From Omphiscola glabra (lineage: Eukaryota; Mollusca; Gastropoda; Lymnaeidae), in the NCBI GenBank assembly GCA_964017045.1, contig OZ024795.1:29550366-29614365 (forward strand): a DNA stretch of 64,000 nt, given 5' to 3'. Positions within the stretch are counted from its first letter, which is position 1. The number at the start of each line of letters is the position of its first letter. Under the pieces are notes generated by a model. It worked only from the letters and a program-made list of their open reading frames with translations. It did no database searches and was not told the origin of the DNA. This document shows positions 1 to 12,932 of the stretch, piece by piece. A program made the translations under genes and the position numbers.

Positions 1-240
1 TTCCACCCCGCAACTAGTTTGCGAAGTAGCTGGGATGAAACGGTTGCCTTGGAGCAGCTTTCTCAGGGCTGCGTATTTAGAAGCATCGGCCGTAGGCTTC
101 CACCTTAGCCTCTCGCATCATATCCATTAACGTCAAAGTGTAGTCATGATCCCTACCCTGTAACTACCTTTACTTCCAAACGTCACAGTTGTCAGACCTG
201 TAGGTGCTGTTTTATTTCCGGCAGGTACCATGCATGTCCA

Positions 241-331
241 TTGTCTGCCCACGCAGGACACGCAATGGTGGTTTTGTCTGCCCACGCAGGACACGCAATG
301 GTGGTTTTGCAGGACACGCAATGGTGGTTTT
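241..331. repeat. 33-bp tandem repeat, ~2.7 copies
   Basis: Two full units and a 5'-truncated third share the core GCAGGACACGCAATGGTGG. The spacing of the two full units is exactly 33 bp. Confidence 0.9.
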
Positions 332-1562
332 GTTCCCCGGGTAATGCCGAGTGGGTCCGGTGGCCGGCGCCTCCTAATCGGCAAGCCACCACAGACTTGT
401 CAACCGGAGCCCCGGGATAGTACTCTGTTACTAAACTGTGGTATACATATCTGTTAATAAAGTATGGTATACATATCGAACAGTTGCTTCGTCGGCTATT
501 CAAACCGATACTGCTAGGTACGATCTTGAAAATATTAAACGTTTCAACTGACGCTTTCGAACTTATCAAATGTCAACCTAACCCCTCCGTGCGGAGCAGT
601 TTGGAATAAATCTTAATAACAAATAACTGGTTTAAATCTGAATGTCTGAAAACCATTAAATGGTTTCCCCCTCCCCCAACCCCCTGCCCCTTAAAAATAA
701 TAATATATTTTTTTTTATTTCGCTGTTCTTGCACGGACTGTGGGCACCGGGTGAGACTATTGCCCTTGTGTCAGTCTTTGTGAAGGGGTAATTATAATTG
801 ATCGTTTCCCTTTTATAATATTTGATATGGGCGCCTCCCCTAAACAAAAAATACCAACCTTTTTATCGGCGTTCAGACGTCTCGCATGAAGCTCGCTCCG
901 TGACAGCCTTTTGTTTTTCATCTGGGTACTTTTAATATAAAACACGTGGAGTTTGGGGGGGGGGGCGGTTTTGATGAAAAGCAGGACGCACCAGAAGCAA
1001 AATATACATACGGGATTGTTTGGATGTAAAAAAAAAAAAATTAAAAAATGAGTTCTTTAATTTTAATTATAAAGGCGGGTGGTAAATGACGACACGGTAC
1101 ATACGCACAAGACTGAGGATCTGTCTATTAGGTTCAAGAGCAGTAATGACATTCTTAAAGACACGGCCTTCGGTGACTGGCTTGTCTTAAAGTGACTTAG
1201 AATCTAATAACCTGCCAGTATCATCGAGGGCGTTCACCCCTGGTCACCAGGGACTTAACTCTGTGGCTTACACGGAATCGCTGCAACGGTTGAATGAGCG
1301 AGGGACTGTAGTAATTCTTTGTAACATTAAAACATGTGTCCCTTAAAACATTATCGATTATCGTCTCAGAGGAAAGTTACTATTTGTTAAAATAGTTATT
1401 GCTCTAGGTGGTAAACCATCTGAAAAGTTCATAATGATGAACCGAGCCGTATAAATTGTTAGCTCAATCATGAGCTGATTTTTCCTCTCTCATTGTGTGT
1501 GTATTAATGATGCAATGGTCTTGTGCTGGTAATAGTGTGTGATACATTCAAAAAGGAAATAT
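332..1562. other. Single-copy AT-rich stretch, no gene recognised
   Basis: Contains a poly-G run near 955-965 and short A/T homopolymers. The short open frames here have no features of a conserved protein. Confidence 0.6.
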
Positions 1563-1777
1563 GCAAATTGACAGGCAGCAGGCAGTTTGATAGGCAGTAT
1601 GCGATTTGACAGGCAGCAGGCAACTTGGCAGGTATCAGGAAACTTGACATGCAGGAGACAGTTTGACAGGCTGCAGGAAAATTGACAGGCAACAAGCAAC
1701 TTAACAGGCGGCATGCAATTTGAAAGGCAGCATGAAATTTGACGGGCAGCAGGCAACGTGACAGGCAGCAGGCATTT
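1563..1777. repeat. ~19-20-bp degenerate minisatellite
   Basis: About eleven diverged units built on TTGACAGGCAGCAGGCA. Units differ by substitutions and 1-2 bp indels, so this looks like an older array. Confidence 0.9.
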
Positions 1778-1989
1778 GCTAGACTACAGGTAACTAAACA
1801 AATGATTTCGTTGTTTTTCTATTCGTAATAATCGTGTGATTTGAGACTGAGCGGATGTTGTCGACATGTTGGCCCTTAATCATAAACAAAAACATCCCGT
1901 TTTCTGAAAAATACATTTTGCCGGAGCCGACACTGGATATCCACCTCAATACACCCGTGTTACTGTTACATCCCATCCTGCTTGTTCTG

Positions 1990-2222
1990 TTGTCCCAGTT
2001 TTCAATGTTTTATTTGTCCTATTGTCTCAGTTTTCAATGTTTTATTTGTCCTATTGTGCCAAAGGATCAATGTTTTATTTGTCCTTTTGTCCCAAAGGAA
2101 CAATGTTTTATGTGTCCTATTCTCCCAGTTTTCAATGTTTTATTTGTCCTATTGTCCTAGTGTTCAATTTTTTTTTCTATTTTCCTTGTGTTCCATGTTT
2201 CATTTGTAGCAGTGTTCAATAT
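1990..2222. repeat. 32-33-bp minisatellite, ~7 copies
   Basis: Units contain TCAATGTTTTATTTGTCCTA followed by a variable TTGTCCCAG-like segment. Spacing measured between TCAATG motifs is 32-33 bp. Confidence 0.92.
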
Positions 2223-3169
2223 TGAGTTTTGCGTGAGGTCGCTTCTAAACAAAAACACTTTATACCCAAAATACTGGCATGCAGGAAATTGGGAAATGAT
2301 ATAAAGTGATTGGACATGTAGTCTCTGGCCTGGCCTATTGTCTCGCTGACCTTACAGCCATTCAGACACACGCATTCACCTGGCTTGGCCCAGGCTATAA
2401 TTGCCGTCGTGGTCATTTAGAGTTATTGGGCCCTGTTTGACCTCATCAATTGAAGAATTTCTGTGAGTGAAGTGGTCCTATCAAACGTGTAATGTTAGCG
2501 TACCGTCGAGTCGTGGGGACCAGTAAGCCCTTATTTCTGTATTTACATTTTTATGGCATTAATGTCTGGTAGTTTCCTCCGCTTCTTGACCGACGACCTG
2601 GGAAATGTCCTTAGTTTTATTGCAGAAGGCACTATTCACAAGGTCCTTTATGATGGCCGCAAACAGCCTTCGCTTTAGAGTCGGTCTGATTTATGGAAGC
2701 CCCTGAAATATTAACGTATTCAAAAATCTGATTTATTGCGTTGGCTTAGCTCCAATAGAGTCCTGTCTTAAGACCTGTGTTTACTTAAGGAAATGATGTG
2801 CGGGTTGAGGGGAAAATATGCAACGCAGACATCCCAACATGTAGAATATATTCAATGTTTTGTTATCAACCTTTGCGTTAGAAATATTTGTATATAACAC
2901 GCGATCAATTCTCTGTTGAAGCTTAAAATAATCCTTGAAATTGCTATTATTATTTTTTTATTTTTTTTTTTAAATTCAGTTTCATAACAATGAAATCTGA
3001 ATCCCGAAACTGATGCCATTAGTGAACAACGTTTTGAAAACACGATCAGCCTATATGAGTTACATGTTTTTTTTAAAAATGGTTTGGGTAGAGGGGGACG
3101 GTATTTATTATAATCAATATTTGTTATCAATATGTTGAAAAAGTTTAGCACCTTTTTTATTTCATCAAT
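2223..3169. other. Single-copy stretch, nothing recognised
   Basis: No tandem structure and no convincing coding exon seen. AT-rich with T and A runs near 2955. Confidence 0.5.
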
Positions 3170-3275
3170 TCTCACCTGAACTCAGCAATTCTCATCTGAA
3201 CTCAGCAATTCTCATCTGAACTCATCATTTATCACCTTAACTCTGCTAATCTTATCTGAACTCTGCTATTTCTCA
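3170..3275. repeat. 20-bp minisatellite, ~5 copies
   Basis: Units read CTGAACTCAGCAATTCTCAT with substitutions increasing toward the 3' end. Confidence 0.9.
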
Positions 3276-3429
3276 GGTAGAATATATGATGTAATGATAA
3301 TTTACGCAACATACACATCAGATAATGAGTTATTCTGGGTAGAGCTTATGATGTTGACATAGCGAAGGATCGTGGACTAGATTAATACAATATGGACGTT
3401 CATGTATGCCGACATGTAATGTAGAGATG

Positions 3430-3895
3430 TTTATTTGATGTTGACATTGCTAACTCACTCAGGAAGTTGACATTGATGTTGACATGGTTGACTGACTCAG
3501 GAAGTTGACATTGATGTTGACATGGTTGACTGCGTAAGGAAGTTGACATTGATGTTGACACGGTTGACTGCGTAAGGAAGTGACATTGATGTTGACATGG
3601 TTGACTGCGTAAGGAAGTGACATTGATGTTGACATGGTTGACTGCGTAAGGAAGTTGACATTGATGTCGACATGGTTGACTGCCTAAGGAAGTTGGCATT
3701 GATGTTGACATGGTTGACTGCCTAAGGAAGTTGGCATTGATGTTGACATGGTTGACTGCTTAAGGAAGTTGAGATTGATGTTGACATGGTTGACTGACTC
3801 AGGAAATTGACATTGTTGTTGACATGGTTGACTGCCTAAGGAAGTTGAGATTAATGTTGACATGGTTGACTGCCTGGGGAAGTTGACATTGATTC
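3430..3895. repeat. 38-bp minisatellite, ~12 copies
   Basis: Each unit contains two related half-units, GAAGTTGACATTGATG and TTGACATGGTTGACTGC. Two units lack 1 bp. The open frames over it on the minus strand are repeat artefacts. Confidence 0.95.
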
Positions 3896-4734
3896 TGCAT
3901 AAAGAGTACATAGCTTCTCCCAATTAGTATAATTAATGAAGAAATAAGGGACCATATAAATAACAGTTAACTATGTACGTATATTGCGACTCTAACCTGA
4001 CTCAATGATGTACAAAAATATTTTAAAATCGAATGGATTAAATCACGTTTACTCGTAGCGCTTCCGTTTGTTTTGTTTTTTTTGCTGGTGGCCTCTAGCA
4101 GAAATTAACATCCATTATTCACAGGTCCCCTCGCTGTCCTTTCTGTGGCACCCCACTGAGCCGTAGTGACAAGATGGTCTCAACTTCTGTCTGTTTGATT
4201 GGAATCTTAGTTAACCCCCAGCACCCGGCTTCCTGTGGGGTTAATGCAGATGTTAACGATGGACGCCGTACACATGATTGTATATAACTTAGAAACCAAA
4301 GAGGCCGCGGCGAAAAGTAAAGATTTTGGAGTGGCGCGGATTAACATTGTGTGCAAATTATTTACTTAATTTCCAACAAGATTCGCATGCTCCTATCAAA
4401 GGATGGTATAAGGTTCTAAAGATGTGGGAGTCAGAGGTGTTTTTGCTCCTATTAGAGATGGTATAAGGCTCTAAAGATGTGGGTTCAAGGAGTATATGAT
4501 ATCTGTTCATAAATCATGATTTCGGTATATACTCATCTATAATGAAGACGAGTTAACGTATAGATCCATTTCTAAACACGAAATCTCTTTCTTTGACTAT
4601 ATCGGACGTGTCCATCACACCAATGTGTGTATGTGAAGTCTTGTTTAAATATTTTAATAGAAATTATCTATCCCCCAAAAATGGATTTTTTCCTCATTTC
4701 CTAAATGATGCTATTGGATATATTGTCTCATAGC
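3896..4734. other. Single-copy island
   Basis: No gene seen. The part at 4,130-4,330 is noticeably more balanced in composition than its surroundings and is a possible conserved non-coding element, by composition only. A ~55-bp duplicated segment beginning TATAAGG-TTCTAAAGATGTGGG lies at about 4,385-4,490. Confidence 0.45.
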
Positions 4735-5455
4735 TTCCTGTCCCACCTCAACAAATAAAGCATATATTTGCAATAGAATACCTTAGCTTCCTGTCCCACC
4801 TCAACAAACAAAGCATATATATGCAAAAGAATACCATAGCTTTTGATCTCTTTCCAACTAAATTACATCCATAAACTGTAAAGCTATAGGTTCATGTCCC
4901 GCCCAAACTAAAGCACGCAAAGATTCAATATGATAGATAGAGCTCTTTCGGTTCTAAACAAAGAGCTACATTGACATCATACTACATTGGCTTCATGCTA
5001 CATTGACTTCATGCTACAATAACTTCATGCTACATTGACTACATGCTACATTGATTTCATGCTACATTGGCTTCATGCTACATTGACATCATTCTAAATT
5101 GACTTCATTGAGATTGTCTAACACATACATTTAAATACTTGTATTTCTGTTGTTGTTTTGTCTGCTGAAGAAGGCATCTGATCCAGCCGGAACGTCCTTT
5201 TAAGTGTCATGACTCTTCATTACACGCCTTAACATAACGTGTTGAATTATCTCCTTCACATGGCTTGCAAGCAATCCCTCATAAATTAGCCTTCATGTCC
5301 CATCCAAACTATAGCACATAGATGCAATATAAAGCTATAGCTGCCTGTCCCATCCAAACTATAGCACATTAATGGAATATAAAGCTATAGCTGCCTGTCC
5401 TATCCAAAATATAGCCCATTGATGCAATATAAAGCTATAGCTGCCTGTCCCCTAA
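4735..5455. repeat. ~50-bp degenerate repeat family, interrupted
   Basis: Repeated block of GCTATAGCTGCCTGTCCCA plus ACTATAGCACAT plus GATGCAATATAAA. Best-preserved units lie at 5,285-5,455, with older copies from 4,735. A second short repeat (4,965-5,110) is embedded. Confidence 0.85.
4965..5110. repeat. ~16-bp minisatellite, ~9 copies
   Basis: Units of CATGCTACATTGACTT with substitutions. It sits within the diverged ~50-bp repeat region. Confidence 0.9.
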
Positions 5456-5460
5456 ACAGC

Positions 5461-5643
5461 GCTTCCCAAACTGTTAAGTTTGGCTGACTGGTGGACAAGT
5501 ATCTAAATTTGCACCAGGGACCGGTGCCAGATTAATTAGTTATATTCTCTTTTTAGTTGCCCATAAATAGTCATGCCGTGCTGAAGACAACGAAAGGCTC
5601 GCGGACTGGTTCCCGGACAACGGACCACCAGTTGGGAACGCTA
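5461..5643. mobile_element. hAT-like MITE inside the ~50-bp array
   Basis: A non-autonomous DNA transposon of about 183 bp. Its ends are inverted: AGCGCTTCCCAAACTG at the left and CCAGTTGGGAACGCT at the right. It is flanked on both sides by CCCTAAA, which belongs to the ~50-bp array unit, so the direct repeat is best read as a target-site duplication (7 bp clearly, 7 of 8 if the last element base is counted differently). It has no coding capacity. Its left half is homologous to the segment at 54,863-54,960. hAT elements make 8-bp duplications and often have CAGNGNTTCCCAA-type ends, which supports the class. Confidence 0.75.
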
Positions 5644-5985
5644 CCCTAAAGCACATACATGTACTATAAATCAAAGCTTCCTGCCCCACCTCAGCTACAG
5701 CACAAAAATGCACTATAAGCTTTGCCTTCTGTCTTACCTCAACTACAGCAAAAAGCTACTGTATGAGCTGTTGCTATCTATAGCACCCCAGTAAAATCAC
5801 ATATATGCAATATAATCTATTGCTATCAATCGCACCCCAGCTAAAGCACATATATGCACTATAAACTATTGCTATCTATCGCACCCTAGCTAAAGCACAT
5901 AGATGCACTATAAGCTATTGCTATCTATCGCACCCTAGCTAAAGCACATAGATGCACTATAGTGCTCTAGCGTCCTGTCTTACCC
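5644..5985. repeat. ~49-bp repeat, continuation of the array
   Basis: Units contain AGCACATAGATGCACTATA and CTATTGCTATCTATCGCACC. They are diverged relatives of the units before the hAT insertion. Confidence 0.85.
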
Positions 5986-6407
5986 CACTCCAATATTTTA
6001 AGCCTTCTTCGGCTTAGAGATTTTCTCCAGTGTCCGGGACGACTTCATTCTATTAAATTAAATCAACAGGCTCTGATCGGCCTTTGATGAGATCTGGGAT
6101 CCTCGGAGATTCGTTTTAAATTTTCAGCAACTGTTGAATTCTCTCGGGGGTCTCACCCCCATCCGTGCTCCAGACGACGATGATTGAAAATATTGCTGCT
6201 ACGCACGAGATAACCGGATCATTCTTTCAATGGACAGGATTTGGGGGAGAAATAGGGGCGGTGGTGTCATTGAGTGCAACATCGATAGATAGGCAAACCC
6301 ATTGCCAAGTCTATGGATGAAAATATTCATGTCAATTTGCAAATATTATTGCGCATTAAAAAAAATTCTTCTTTATCGTTCATCTTTTATGTATATATAT
6401 ATATATG

Positions 6408-6453
<46 letters not shown>

Positions 6454-7755
6454 GGGCGGGAGAGTTGTGGTATATGATGAAATCAAACACCGGGACTGTT
6501 TAGTTTGACTTCACTACGGGATAGTTCACACACCCGGATGCTTTGGTTAGACTTGAATATAGCGTAGCTCAGGGTCATGGTTTGTTATACATACATTCCT
6601 TAATCGCCGAATATTTTCTTGAAGATAATGTCACGTTGTTTTTCATTAATGTGGGCTCCATATATATATTTTTTTTAAAGTGAGGATATGGGGATTGTAG
6701 TGTACATGACATTTCATGTACCAACATGATCAGATACAGAATACACTCCCAAAGTTGGACTCATCTTTTGGCAATGTTTAGGGCTAGATTTTTAGAAAGA
6801 TTCATTAAGAAAATAATCATTTCTAATAAACAACTATATTCTTGATGTGGTTAAAAGTATAGACTGTATTAGTAACTAAAAGGGTGTATTTTCTGTGATT
6901 CGAAGTACTTTCTCTGAAATGTAAAATAACAATAATAGATGACGCAATGTTAGATGTTTCTAAGAGCTGTGTCATTCCAGCTTTTAGTTCTTTCTCACCA
7001 AAACGTCAACACTCACAACTATTATACGAGACCCCTCCCCCCCCCCACCCTCTAAAAACCCTGTGGTATGTATGTCATGTGCCATCACAACCCACTGCGA
7101 ATTAATCTTACCCACAGAAGCCCAACAGTGCGCAGTCACACGAGACCAGCGATACCCCTCGGATGTCTCAGTTGGTAGTTCCACTTGAGTCACGAGCAAG
7201 ACTTTGACATGATTCAATGACCAAATAAGAGAGTTCGTGTCTGCCCATGAAAACTGCACGGTCAGTCGAGTAGTGCTGGACGAATCTCCGGGCGGCAGTA
7301 AGGGCCTTCCGTAATGGCGGCTTTGTGCTGACTGATTTCTATGAATGAAATTAGCCACTGCAAACAGTGCAGCACCACGTAATGACTGAGGACTACTGGT
7401 GGAATTGACCAACGTTTTGAGGTGCTGGGTTCAGCCCACGGGGCTGTTCATGTGTGTGTGGGGGGGGGGGAGGGGGGTAGCATCTCAGCTGACAGTGAGA
7501 GTCTGGACTTCAGGGGCGTATTATTTTTCATAGATTTTGAACTATTTACACTTTTACCTTGACTTAAGGTCAGTGACCCGATTTGTGTGAAGAAACGGTT
7601 TTCCGGTGTAAAAAATATCAAATGGATTAAAGATATATAAGAGCATTTAGTTCAAATTCCAGTTCTCGTGGCTTCATGGGAATATGATTTGATCGGGACA
7701 AGAACTGATCTGTTTTACAAAGGGAAATAGAGGAGAATGATAATGATGCCATGTG
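5986..7755. other. Single-copy stretch with simple repeats
   Basis: Holds a TA microsatellite (6,391-6,450), a poly-C run near 7,025-7,047 and a poly-G run near 7,460-7,475. The minus-strand open frame at 6,984-7,412 has no recognisable domain and I do not call it a gene. Confidence 0.5.
6391..6450. repeat. (TA)n microsatellite
   Basis: Almost pure TA dinucleotides with a short interruption near 6,406-6,413. Confidence 0.97.
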
Positions 7756-7779
7756 CCAATTGTGATCCTTTATCTTTTA

Positions 7780-8335
7780 GCATTGTCCCTATTCGCCCTT
7801 TGACACACCAGCATTGTTTATTTTGGCCCCTTGAAATCAGCACTGTTGTTTTTCCCATAGATCCACCGGCATTGTACTGTGTGGCTCCTTGATCGATTAG
7901 GATTGTTCTGTTGACCCTTTGACCCATCAGCATTGTACTGTGTGGCTCCTTGATCGATTAGGATTGTTCTGTTGACCCTTTGACCCACCCACCACCATTG
8001 TACTGTGTGGCTCCTTGATCGATTAGGATTGTTCTCTTGACCCCTTAACCCACCCACCAGCATTGTACTGGCTGGCTCCTTGATCGATTAGGATTGTTCT
8101 GTTGACCCTTTGACCCACCCACCACCATTGTACTGTGTGGCTCCTTGATCGATTAGGATTGTTCTGTTGACCCTTTGACCCATCACCAACATTGTTCTGT
8201 TTGGCCCTTTGACCAACCAGGATTGTTCTGTTCGGCCCCTTGACCAACCAGGATTGTTCTGTTCGGCCCCTTGACCAACCAGGATTGTTCAGTTCGGCCC
8301 CTTGACCAACCAGGATTGTTCTGTTTGGCCCTTTC
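7780..8335. repeat. Compound 30/60-bp minisatellite
   Basis: The 3' part has ~30-bp units (CCAACCAGGATTGTTCTGTT). The 5' part has ~60-64-bp units made of two related halves (GGCTCCTTGATCGATTAGGA and TTGACCCTTTGACCCA), a higher-order form of the same repeat. Confidence 0.93.
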
Positions 8336-8929
8336 ATCGTGCGATGTTTCCTAAGATTTACGAGTCGTATTCTTCCATCCTGCTGCCCACCCCCCCCCCC
8401 CCCTCATTTTATTTGTAAACGAAACTGCTTGGTGACATAAACTATGACGTCATAAATACGCGGCTTACTAAGTTTCTTATAGAAGGATATGGATAAAACG
8501 GGAAAGCAAAACAATGCATTAGACGGTTCTAGACATTAGTAGGAAATGCCTATAAAAAGGGCTGACCGATAGAGAGAGGTAGATGTTTTCTTTTGATCAC
8601 GAGTCATGCAATGTGTCATTATTTAATAATTTGTTGTGTGTAGATTTTCTATTTCCATTTTGTGCTCGTTGTATTTTTGTATACAGTACCGGTACCAGCA
8701 AATCTGTAAGTTTATAACTGTAATCATATTTCTCTTGCTGTTATTATTTAATTGAAGTTCACAAATTAAAAAAGTTATTAATTGTAATTAGCTCTGGCCT
8801 TTGATTGTCGTTTTATTAGTTATTATTTTTAAACGTTGGTATCGTCCTTTATTATGGACTGTTTCTAGAACGAGCCATAGTCTAAAATTAAGAGATTAAA
8901 TTCTCCATTTATAACGGTCCGTAATAGTA
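8336..8929. other. Single-copy AT-rich stretch
   Basis: Nothing recognised apart from a poly-C run near 8,390-8,403. Confidence 0.5.
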
Positions 8930-9250
8930 TGTTAGTTAATTGTATATTGTTTGTTACTTAATTGTATATTGTGTGTTAGTTAAATGTATATTTTATGATT
9001 GTTAATTGTATATTGTATGTTAGTTAATTTTATATTGTATGTTAGTTAATCGTATATTGTATGTTAGTTAATCGTATATTGTATGTTAGTTAATCGTATA
9101 TTGTATGTTAGTTAATCGTATATTGTATGTTAGTTAATCATATATTGTATGTTAGTTAATCGTATATTGTATGTTAGTTAATCGTATATTGTATGTTAGT
9201 TAATCGTATATTGTATGTTAGTTAATCGTATATTGTGTGTTAGTTTATTG
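8930..9250. repeat. 22-bp minisatellite, ~14 copies
   Basis: Units of TTAGTTAATCGTATATTGTA plus two bases. Central copies are nearly identical and edge copies are diverged. Confidence 0.96.
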
Positions 9251-9628
9251 TATATTTTTAATACAGTTTGGAATTGATTTATTTTTATGGGTGGTTTTTT
9301 GTTGCTGTTGTTTTTCTTCCTCAATTCCTCTCTCATTAACTGATTTCTCTGACGTAGAACCATTTTGTTTTTATGTGTATTTCAATTTCAAAAAGATGTT
9401 TTATTTGACATATAAATTGTCCCACTTTATTGATTGAATATTTTAACAACAGAATTGTGTTCTCAAGAAAAACATTTTTTTTATATGTCTTATAATGTCG
9501 CAAGCGCATAACAACTTCTTGAGATTCTTTCATTTTTTTCCTCCATTGTTCTCAACTTTAAGGTAACATTTTGTGTAGTTAATTTATTCAAAGAGCAGGG
9601 CGGGAGGTGTGGCCATTTCGTTTCTACT

Positions 9629-9652
9629 CCCCCCCCCCCCCCCCCCCCCCCC
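9629..9652. repeat. Poly-C tract of 24
   Basis: Uninterrupted run of C, the longest of many C or G homopolymers in the window. Confidence 0.98.
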
Positions 9653-9844
9653 GTTAATAAGTAACTGTGCCGTTTTGCGTTGATTCAATAATTGCACCAC
9701 AATAAGTTCAATCGGTGAACCATTTGTTGGTTGGGAATGTTGAGTTTTTTGGGGTAGGGTGAAGCTTAGGATAGCCACTGAGGTTGTTTAGCGTCCTTAA
9801 GTTCACACACAGTACGAAAAAATGTGTACTAAACTAACGTGTCT

Positions 9845-10245
9845 GTAAACGTTTGTCTTACAAGTATATGTCCGTAACATGTGTCTTAAAATTAACTGTC
9901 CGTAAACATGTGTCTTAAAATTAACTGTCCGTAAACATGTGTCTTAAAATTACCTGTCCGCAAACATGTGTCTTAAAACGACCTTTCCGTAAAAATGCGT
10001 CTTAAAATGACCTGTCCGTAAACATGTCTTAAAATGACCTGTCCTTAAACATGTGTCTTAAAATGACCTGTCCGTAAACATGTGTCTTAAAATGACATGT
10101 CCGTAAACATTTGTCTTAAAATGACATGTCCTTAAACATGTGTCTTAAAATGACCTGTCCGTAAACATGTCTTAAAACGACCTATCCGTAAGCATGCGTC
10201 TTAAAACGACATGTCCGTAAACATGTGTCTTAAAACTCTGTCCAT
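9845..10245. repeat. 29-bp minisatellite, ~14 copies
   Basis: Units join CTTAAAATGACCTGTCC and GTAAACATGTGT. Some units are shortened by 2 bp. Confidence 0.95.
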
Positions 10246-10968
10246 AAACAATGGTCAAAGGTTTAGGATGGCGGTAAAGGTTTTTTAAATTTCACCCAAT
10301 GATTTTGAAGCGAAACAGACATGAAATTCTAAACATTTGTTTAGACATGCTATGTTTAGGGGATAAACTTTAAATGATAGACAACTGAATGGGGTAACTG
10401 CCCTTACAAAATAAGATATGTCCTGGAAAATGTTGGAGTTTGGAAGTTGATGATTTGTACTCTCGCCAAAACGACTCCAAGATTACAGTACGAAACTCCT
10501 CAGTTCCACCCATAATGCACCCTACGTCTCGTGTCATTCATATCCCCCTAAACCCCAACACACACACACACCCCACAGACCCACGCATATCAAACTCTCC
10601 TGCTCAACTTGTACAGCATGAAGAGATGTTTGGCCAATTGAAGATAATTGAATTCTCCACTTTTCTCAATAAGATTAACATGACCAGGTTTTTCTTGTTG
10701 TTGTGTGTGTGTGTGGGGGGGGGGGACAAATTTGTTCACAGGACAAGCTCACTGACATCAACCTTCAACCACATAGGTCAAGGGCACGCGACATGCAGCC
10801 ATGGAATTTCGGGCTGTGAATTTAATTAAGGCTGCCTGCAGGAATTCTGAAAATATTTTATTTTTTAAAACCTGAAGTCGTAGGAGTAAAATTGTTTATA
10901 AAAAAAATTAATGAAAAAATAAAACATTTTAGAATCTTGTGCAAAATCATATAGTTGAATTAGCTGTT
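10246..10968. other. Single-copy stretch
   Basis: Includes an open frame of 129 codons at 10,440-10,829 (+). It crosses a CA-rich tract and a GT/poly-G tract and shows no known domain, so I do not call it a gene. Confidence 0.5.
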
Positions 10969-11205
10969 ATTTCTCAAATCAAGCAGCTGGATCAGGTATT
11001 ACTTCTCAAATCCAGTAGTTGGAGCAGATATTACTTCTCAAATCTAGAAGTTGGAGCAGGTACTACTTATAAAATATAGTAGTTGGTGCAGGTATTACTT
11101 CTCAAATCTAGAAGTTGGAGCAGGTATTACTTAAAAAATCTAGTGCTTGGAGCAGGTATTACTTCTAAAATCTATTGGTTGGAGCAGATATTACTTCTCA
11201 ACTCT
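10969..11205. repeat. 32-bp minisatellite, ~7.5 copies
   Basis: Units contain TTACTTCTCAAATCTAG and AAGTTGGAGCAGGTA. Confidence 0.93.
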
Positions 11206-11948
11206 AGCAGTAGCCATCTACTTCCGTTGCTTTTAACTAACCTGACTATGAGTCGGCAATACGTACGATGTACTCAACAATTTAGCAACTGTGCTTATAG
11301 GTGTTGGTGAAACAAAATGTAGCTGAAAACCTGGGATCACAAAGTAGATGGTTAAAGTTATATATGAACAATATAAATATGTATATTTATTTATTAAACT
11401 TCGTTGTGTCCCCAAGACAAGTATTATTTTGACGGAGACATAGAGCATAACCGACAGTGAATCTCGGAACTATTCGCTCCCAAGTAGACTAGCATTTCCC
11501 GTTGTATTCCAAATAAGAGGAGGTTGTGACAGTTTTCTAATTGCATAGCACCAAATGCAAGGAGTTGATATTGACATATTCGACTTGACTCTGTGTTACA
11601 TTACGTCATTTGAATATACCAATACGCACTCTTCTATTCATCTAAGCTGTTTAAAAATCCTCTTCTTGAACTTTCTCGGCTAAATATTTTTTTTTTTCAA
11701 AAAACTTACCAAAATGACATGATTTGATACTTTAGATTTCAGATGCCATGTATATGTTATCCGTTTTCTTTGCGTCGGATTTTTTTGTTATATATCACAA
11801 GTATTACTTTTTTAATGAGAATCGTAGCTCTCTTCAAAAGCCAGTTTAGATGTCACCTAAAACGACTCTGCGCTTGTCCCAATATGATGTGATGGAAATG
11901 GTTTAAGCATAGTTTTTTGTTTTTTTTTTGTCATCCATTCATCTACGT

Positions 11949-12349
11949 TCAAGATATTCTTACGAGACTAATGTGACAAAAGATGCCTAGGATATTCGTA
12001 CGAGACTAATGTGACAAAAGATGCCTAGGATATTCGTACGAGACTAATGTGACAAAAGATGCCTAGGATATTCGTACGAGACTAATGTGACAAAAGATGC
12101 CTAGGATATTCGTACGAGACTAATGTGACAAAAGATGCCTAGGATATTCGTACGAGACTAATGTGACAAAAGATGCCTAGGATATTCGTACGAGACTAAT
12201 GTGACAAAAGATGCCTAGGATATTCGTACGAGACTAATGTGACAAAAGATGCCTAGGATATTCGTACGAGACTAATGTGACAAAAGATGCCTAGGATATT
12301 CGTACGAGACTAATGTGACAAAGGATGCCTAGGATATTCGTACGAGACT
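11949..12349. repeat. 38-bp minisatellite, ~10.5 near-perfect copies
   Basis: Units contain GATATTCGTACGAGACTAAT then GTGACAAAAGATGCCTAG. Internal copies are identical. Only the first (CTTACG for CGTACG) and the last (AAAGG for AAAAG) vary, which indicates very recent expansion or homogenisation. Confidence 0.98.
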
Positions 12350-12399
12350 TTGCCGCAAAAAGGCCTTGGGTGTTGATTTCTTTTATTGGATACGTAAAT

Positions 12400-12932
12400 C
12401 ACTCGCTCCTCCTCTCATCTCCCTCCTGCCCGTTTGGTCTTTTCTTCTCTTTCCACTATCCACCTGGTCTACTCTCCCTCCTGTTCATCTGGTCTCCCCT
12501 TCCTCCAATCCTACTTGTCTTCTCTTCCTCCTGCGCATCTGGTATTCCTTTCCTCATGGTTATCCGGCATTCTCTTCTCCCCCTCCTGCCCATCTGTTCT
12601 TCTCTCCCTCCTACCCACCTGGTCTTCTATTCTCTCCCCCCCTGCCCATCTGGTCTTCTCTTCTCTCCACCCTGCCCATCTGGTTTCTCTTCTCTCCCAC
12701 CTGATCTTCTATTCTCTCCCCCCTGCCCATCTGGTCTTTTCTTCTCTCCACCCTGCCCATCTGGTTTCTCTTCTCTCCCCCTCTGCCCACCTGGTCTTCT
12801 ATTCTCTCCCCCTGCCTATCTGGTTTCTATTCTCTCCCCCCTGCCCATCTGGTTTTCTCTTCTCCCACTCCTGTACTTGTCTTCTCTTCTCTCCCTCCTG
12901 TACTTGTCTTCTCTCCCTCCTGCCCATCTGGT
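12400..12932. repeat. Pyrimidine-rich ~30-bp minisatellite
   Basis: Units of CCTGCCCATCTGGT plus TTCTCTTCTCTCC variants. The + strand is nearly all C/T, so the long open frames over it (up to 215 codons) are compositional artefacts. Confidence 0.9.
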
